Made by a program: the position numbers and the translations under genes. The notes beneath the pieces are model-generated. The model was not told the origin of the DNA. It did not search any database and saw only the letters and a list, made by a program, of their open reading frames with translations. A stretch of DNA of 9,576 nt from Opitutia bacterium (lineage in GTDB: Bacteria; Verrucomicrobiota; Verrucomicrobiia; Opitutales; Coraliomargaritaceae): assembly GCA_018663485.1 (NCBI GenBank), contig JABJQI010000093.1, forward strand, positions 1-9,576, written 5' to 3'. Positions 6,820 through 9,576 of this stretch are shown piece by piece (within the stretch, counting starts at the first letter, position 1; each line of letters begins with the position of its first letter).

Positions 6820-6866
6820 TTTTAAGACCCGCTCCTCGGAGCGGGTTTTTTTATGGTGAGAGCCGG
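6801..6866 (+). repeat. tRNA-Tyr 3' end and terminator: original copy of a direct repeat, palindromic flanks
   Basis: This segment starts inside the tRNA T-arm and runs through the terminator; 6801-6864 recurs at 7006-7070. In addition, the 16 nt after the terminator (6851-6866, ATGGTGAGAGCCGGAT with one overlapping T) are the reverse complement of the tRNA 3' end at 6802-6820, apart from a 3-nt ACC gap. The terminator therefore sits at the centre of a larger palindrome made from tRNA sequence. Confidence 0.88.
6828..6852 (+). terminator. Rho-independent terminator of tRNA-Tyr
   Basis: CCCGCTC (6828-6834), loop CTCG, GAGCGGG (6839-6845), then seven T residues (6846-6852). This is a textbook terminator placed directly after the tRNA. 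Confidence 0.92.
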
Positions 6867-7005
6867 ATGAAGAACCAGCCGCTGGTTGTTCCGATTCCCT
6901 TCGGGCTCGGTCTTGTCGGCTTTCAGCCTCGGAAGACGTAGCCCGCTCGCGGGCGGAGAAGGGGCGCGCTTTAGCGCGAGCCCGCAGGGCCGAACGAAGT
7001 GAGCC
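6865..7005. repeat. 141-nt non-coding insert between the tRNA-Tyr 3'-end copies
   Basis: No gene is seen. The stretch is a chain of small hairpins: AACCAG/CTGGTT near 6873-6887, CCCGC/GCGGG near 6942-6953, CGCGC/GCGCG around a TTTA loop near 6965-6978. It includes an element from TTCCGA (6889-6894) to TCGGAA (6929-6934) with the internal word CGGTCTTGTCGGC. That element has a relative at 7296-7349, in the same position relative to tRNA-Gly. It looks like inserted repeat DNA. Confidence 0.65.
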
Positions 7006-7070
7006 AATCCGGCTCTCACCACCATTTTAAGACCGGCTCCTCGGAGCGGGGTTTTTTTATGGTGAGAGCC
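7006..7070 (+). repeat. Duplicate of tRNA-Tyr 3' end plus terminator
   Basis: A 65-nt copy of 6801-6864 with one substitution (the first terminator arm reads CCGGCTC instead of CCCGCTC) and one inserted G (GAGCGGGG). It includes the last nucleotides of the T-arm, the acceptor 3' strand, CCA, the terminator with its seven T residues, and the inverted ATGGTGAGAGCC. No 5' part of a tRNA precedes it, so it is not a gene. The substitution weakens the terminator stem, as expected of a non-functional duplicate. Confidence 0.93.
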
Positions 7071-7100
7071 TCGGGAGGGACGGCCTCCGCGCCGTCCGCT
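7071..7100 (-). repeat. GGACGRC hairpin repeat, copy 1 (inverted)
   Basis: Read leftward: GGACGGC (complement of 7091-7097), 6-nt loop GCGGAG, GCCGTCC (complement of 7078-7084), then CTCCCGA. This is the same layout as the rightward copies at 7393-7421 and 7547-7575, but with a G-C pair where those have A-T. It directly abuts the tRNA-Tyr duplicate. Confidence 0.82.
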
Positions 7101-7138
7101 GAACCCCGCGTCCTTCAGTCCCTGCAGTCCTTTCCGAA

Positions 7139-7167
7139 TTGACGATGATCCGCAATCCACACTTAGT
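7139..7167 (+). promoter_or_regulatory. Candidate promoter of tRNA-Gly
   Basis: TTGACG (7139-7144, 5 of 6 to the -35 consensus) and CTTAGT (7162-7167, a weak -10) are 17 nt apart. Transcription would begin about 10 nt before the tRNA. The rest of 7101-7183 shows nothing else recognisable. Confidence 0.4.
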
Positions 7168-7183
7168 CAGTCGCTATTGCAGC

Positions 7184-7255
7184 GCGGGTGTCGTATAACG
7201 GCTATTATGTGACCTTCCCAAGGTTGAGACGAGGGTTCGACTCCCTCCACCCGCA
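7184..7255 (+). tRNA. tRNA-Gly (anticodon CCC)
   Basis: A 72-nt tRNA with acceptor stem GCGGGTG (7184-7190) and CACCCGC (7248-7254), discriminator A at 7255, anticodon loop TTCCCAA with CCC at 7217-7219, and T-arm GAGGG, TTCGACT, CCCTC. The variable loop is short, as in class I tRNAs. It reads GGG codons. CCA is not encoded (GCA follows), unlike the neighbouring tRNA-Tyr, so a nucleotidyltransferase must add it. No strong terminator follows directly. Its last 18 nt recur at 7350-7367. Confidence 0.95.
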
Positions 7256-7349
7256 GCACGTTGTGCTACGACTTGCGGTCGTCTCACCTGCGGTGTTCCG
7301 GTTCACTGCGTGCCCGGTCTTGTCGGCCTGCGGCCTGCAGGCCTCGGAA
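7256..7349. repeat. 94-nt hairpin-rich insert between the tRNA-Gly 3'-end copies
   Basis: No gene is seen. Three hairpins follow each other: GCAC/GTGC (7256-7266), ACGAC/GTCGT (7268-7282), and a palindrome GGCCTGCAGGCC near 7332-7343. The right part, from TTCCGG (7296-7301) to TCGGAA (7344-7349), contains CGGTCTTGTCGGC and matches the element 6889-6934 behind tRNA-Tyr over most of its length. The first hairpin might serve as a poor terminator for tRNA-Gly, but it lacks a T-run. Confidence 0.65.
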
Positions 7350-7367
7350 CGACTTCCTCCACCCGCA
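7350..7367 (+). repeat. Duplicate of the tRNA-Gly 3' end
   Basis: Eighteen nucleotides match tRNA-Gly 7238-7255 with one difference (CGACTTCC versus CGACTCCC), ending in CCACCCGCA. No tRNA body precedes it. With 7238-7255 it brackets the 94-nt insert like a direct repeat left by insertion at the tRNA 3' end. Confidence 0.82.
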
Positions 7368-7392
7368 GGAAGCGGATTCCCAGTGCGGCAGT

Positions 7393-7421
7393 GCGGACGA
7401 CGCTGAGGTCGTCCCTCCCGA
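7393..7421 (+). repeat. GGACGRC hairpin repeat, copy 2
   Basis: GGACGAC (7395-7401), loop GCTGAG, GTCGTCC (7408-7414), then CTCCCGA. It is the second full copy of the hairpin family and sits just before the REP-like pair at 7429. Confidence 0.82.
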
Positions 7422-7428
7422 TGCGGAG

Positions 7429-7511
7429 GTAGCGACTGGCTTTACGCCAGGACGGATCGCCAGGACTGATCGCACCCAAGGGCATAATCGCGGGATAAAC
7501 CCGCTCGCTAC
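7429..7511. repeat. REP-like hairpin pair bounded by inverted GTAGCGA / TCGCTAC
   Basis: An 83-nt element whose ends are the inverted heptamers GTAGCGA (7429-7435) and TCGCTAC (7505-7511). Next to the left end is hairpin CTGGC/GCCAG with loop TTTAC. Next to the right end, read leftward, is hairpin GCGGG/CCCGC with loop TTTAT. The middle (about 7453-7486) is not obviously repeated elsewhere in this window. The same two hairpins occur at 1844-1912 with their heptamers facing each other instead. The pairing of two oppositely oriented hairpins recalls REPINs. Confidence 0.8.
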
Positions 7512-7575
7512 GTGGAAATGCGGACGACGCGGTGAGCGGTGGAAATGCGGACGACGCGGAGGTCGTCCCTCCCGA
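7512..7575 (+). repeat. 27-nt-period tandem repeat ending in GGACGRC hairpin, copy 3
   Basis: A 21-nt unit beginning GTGGAAATGCGGACGACG occurs at 7512-7532 and again, identical, at 7539-7559, giving a 27-nt period. Only the second unit continues into the full hairpin: GGACGAC (7549-7555), loop GCGGAG, GTCGTCC (7562-7568), CTCCCGA. The first is a truncated copy, suggesting slippage or a stepwise insertion. No gene is seen in 7256-7659. Confidence 0.82.
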
Positions 7576-7659
7576 GGTGATACTCGATTCCGATATATCC
7601 CGCCACGATATAGAGGTGTGCGGAATTGACAAATCTAGAGGATCGGCTTTGCGTCAATC
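7576..7659 (+). promoter_or_regulatory. Upstream region of the DJ-1/PfpI gene
   Basis: This holds a perfect -35-type TTGACA at 7626-7631, but no good -10 at the proper distance. It also holds nested inverted repeats: ATTCCG (7587-7592) with CGGAAT (7621-7626), enclosing TATATC (7594-7599) with GATATA (7607-7612). The layout could be an operator, but function is unproven. AGAGG at 7637-7641 is too far from the start codon to be a good ribosome binding site. Confidence 0.35.
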
Positions 7660-8400
7660 ATGCATCTATTAAATGTTATTTTCGCCTTCTTTTTGGTCGT
7701 TTCAGCTTCAGCGGCTTCTAAAGATAAGCAGATCTTGATCGTGGTGACGAACCATGGTGAAATGGGTGATACGGGAGCGCCGACAGGTTATTTTTTGTCC
7801 GAGGTATCTCATCCATGGCATGTATTCACCGAAGCGGGCTATCGAGTCGACTTCGCCAGTCCGCTTGGTGGGTTTGCGCCGATGGATCCTAAAAGCTTCG
7901 ACTTGGAAGATCCAGTGAACCGGATATTTTGGGATACGCTGGCAGTTGTTGAATCGGTGACGAATACGTTGACCCTAGACGAAGTCGATACGGACAACTA
8001 CGAGGCGATTTTTCTCGCGGGTGGACACGGGACCATGTGGGATTTTGCGCAATCGCGTAGCGTCGCTGAACGAGTCGCACAAATCTATCAGCAAGGTGGG
8101 ATTGTTGGTGCGGTGTGTCATGGTCCAACAGCTTTACTAAATGTTAAACTGAGTAGCGGACCTCACTTACTAGACGGCAAGCGCGTGACAGGCTTCACCA
8201 ACGACGAAGAAGCCGCGGTTAAGCTGACTGAAATTGTGCCGTTTTTGCTCGAGTCTGAAATGCAGTCTAAAGGAGCGATCTTCGTAGCGGCAGACAACTT
8301 TAAGCCTAATGTAGTCGTTGATCAACGTTTAGTCACAGGGCAAAATCCTGCCTCTGCAACTGCTGCCGCTGAGGCAATCGTTCAACTGTTGTCGGAGTAG
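7660..8400 (+). CDS. DJ-1/PfpI superfamily protein with signal peptide
   Basis: A 246-residue protein of the class I glutamine-amidotransferase-like fold, nearest in style to the Hsp31/YDR533C-type branch of DJ-1/PfpI, whose members are reported as glutathione-independent glyoxalases, deglycases or chaperones. Motifs: SEVSHPWHVF with the likely acidic partner E48, a FASPLGGFAPMDPKS block, AGGHGTMWDF (120-129), the nucleophile elbow AVCHGPTALL with C153 and H154, FTNDEEAAV, and TGQNPASA near the end. The N-terminus is a clear signal peptide: short polar start, hydrophobic VIFAFFLVV, and an AxA-type cleavage region around SASAAS (15-20), so the mature protein is probably exported. This is unusual, as most characterised members are cytoplasmic. 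Start ATG 7660 is supported by the signal peptide. It stands alone, downstream of the repeat-rich region and convergent with pnp. The exact substrate cannot be read from sequence. Confidence 0.92.
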   Translation: MHLLNVIFAFFLVVSASAASKDKQILIVVTNHGEMGDTGAPTGYFLSEVSHPWHVFTEAGYRVDFASPLGGFAPMDPKSFDLEDPVNRIFWDTLAVVESVTNTLTLDEVDTDNYEAIFLAGGHGTMWDFAQSRSVAERVAQIYQQGGIVGAVCHGPTALLNVKLSSGPHLLDGKRVTGFTNDEEAAVKLTEIVPFLLESEMQSKGAIFVAADNFKPNVVVDQRLVTGQNPASATAAAEAIVQLLSE

Positions 8401-8566
8401 TCTTTGGGCTTACTTAGGTTTACAGGGAAGACCTGCAAATACCAAAACGCTAGTCTCGAACCTGAATAGTTTCCACCACCTCCGCTTTGCTGCGTCGGCA
8501 GTTCATGCCGGCTCCCACGTTAGCGGAGATTCCATCCGTGTGATGTTTGCAAGGTGACGAAGAGCC
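8401..8566. other. Intergenic DNA between two convergent genes, one long inverted repeat
   Basis: No gene is seen. CTCCGCT (8480-8486) and AGCGGAG (8522-8528) form an inverted repeat that encloses a smaller hairpin CGGCA (8496-8500) and TGCCG (8506-8510). There is no T-run, so it is not a clear terminator for the DJ-1 gene and could be a further small repeat element. Confidence 0.45.
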
Positions 8567-8597
8567 CAAAAAAAGCGGCCACCTTTCGGTGACCGCT
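8567..8597 (-). terminator. Rho-independent terminator of pnp
   Basis: Read leftward, a 10-bp stem (AGCGGTCACC with GGTGGCCGCT, one T-G wobble) closes a GAAA tetraloop and is followed by seven T residues (complement of 8568-8574). It lies 28 nt past the pnp stop codon. Confidence 0.93.
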
Positions 8598-8625
8598 GTT
8601 GGGTTAAACGTGTTGCAGCGTCCGA

Positions 8626-9576
<951 letters not shown>

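Noticed and set aside
6587..6820. Upstream extension of the ClC reading frame (78 extra residues, starting within tRNA-Tyr on the other strand)
   Set aside because: The frame is merely open there; it crosses a complete tRNA and its promoter, lacks resemblance to ClC N-termini, and MPKERFSL fits a normal start.
7006..7070. A second tRNA-Tyr gene
   Set aside because: Only the 3' part of the T-arm and acceptor are present; there is no 5' acceptor strand, D-arm or anticodon arm upstream.
7071..7575. CRISPR array
   Set aside because: The repeats are few, lie in both orientations, have unequal spacing and form their own hairpins; no unique spacers of uniform size and no cas genes are present.
7256..7575. 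Integron attC cassette array
   Set aside because: Hairpins are present but there is no cassette ORF, no integrase and no recognisable attC end motifs; tRNA 3'-end duplication points another way.
7261..7629. Open frames of 62-122 codons in the repeat-rich region on both strands
   Set aside because: They run through hairpin repeats and tRNA fragments and have skewed Arg/Pro-rich products typical of GC-rich non-coding repeats; no start signals or homology are visible.

Overview
The window reads as a piece of bacterial chromosome, most likely from a Verrucomicrobiota member of the Opitutales/Puniceicoccales type (marine Coraliomargarita-like). That placement is an inference from general protein resemblance, moderate GC, and intergenic regions crowded with small hairpin repeats; no marker gene here proves it. 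Most genes are housekeeping: a LysR regulator, a YggS/PLPBP protein, shikimate dehydrogenase, a prepilin peptidase, a ClC chloride transporter, a DJ-1/PfpI protein, the 3' part of polynucleotide phosphorylase, and tRNAs for Tyr and Gly.

Layout. (1) 1-1082: a leftward LysR gene with its own terminator, divergent from (2) a rightward yggS gene (1083-1778). (3) 1779-2038: an intergenic region with a pair of REP-like hairpins and a candidate aroE promoter/operator. (4) 2039-4790: aroE, a prepilin peptidase overlapping it by 8 nt, and an unrecognised 284-residue protein, probably one transcription unit. (5) 4808-6586: a leftward ClC transporter with two CBS domains, convergent with the previous unit. 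(6) 6735-7255: tRNA-Tyr(GTA) and tRNA-Gly(CCC). The 3' end of each is duplicated shortly downstream of itself. (7) 7256-7659: a gene-free, repeat-dense stretch. (8) 7660-8400: a DJ-1/PfpI protein with a signal peptide. (9) 8626-9576: a leftward pnp, cut by the window edge, ending in a strong terminator.

The least ordinary part is the non-coding DNA at 6801-7620 together with its relative at 1844-1912. At least three kinds of small repeated element can be read directly: (a) a hairpin with conserved GTAGCGA flank and TTTAC/TTTAT loop but different paired stems, in inverted pairs of both orientations; (b) a GGACGRC / GYCGTCC hairpin followed by CTCCCGA, whose copies differ by a paired (compensatory) base change; (c) an element bounded roughly by TTCCG and TCGGAA that sits between each tRNA and the duplicate of that tRNA's 3' end. 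No transposase, integrase, CRISPR array or defence gene is visible, so any enzyme that moves these elements must be encoded elsewhere.
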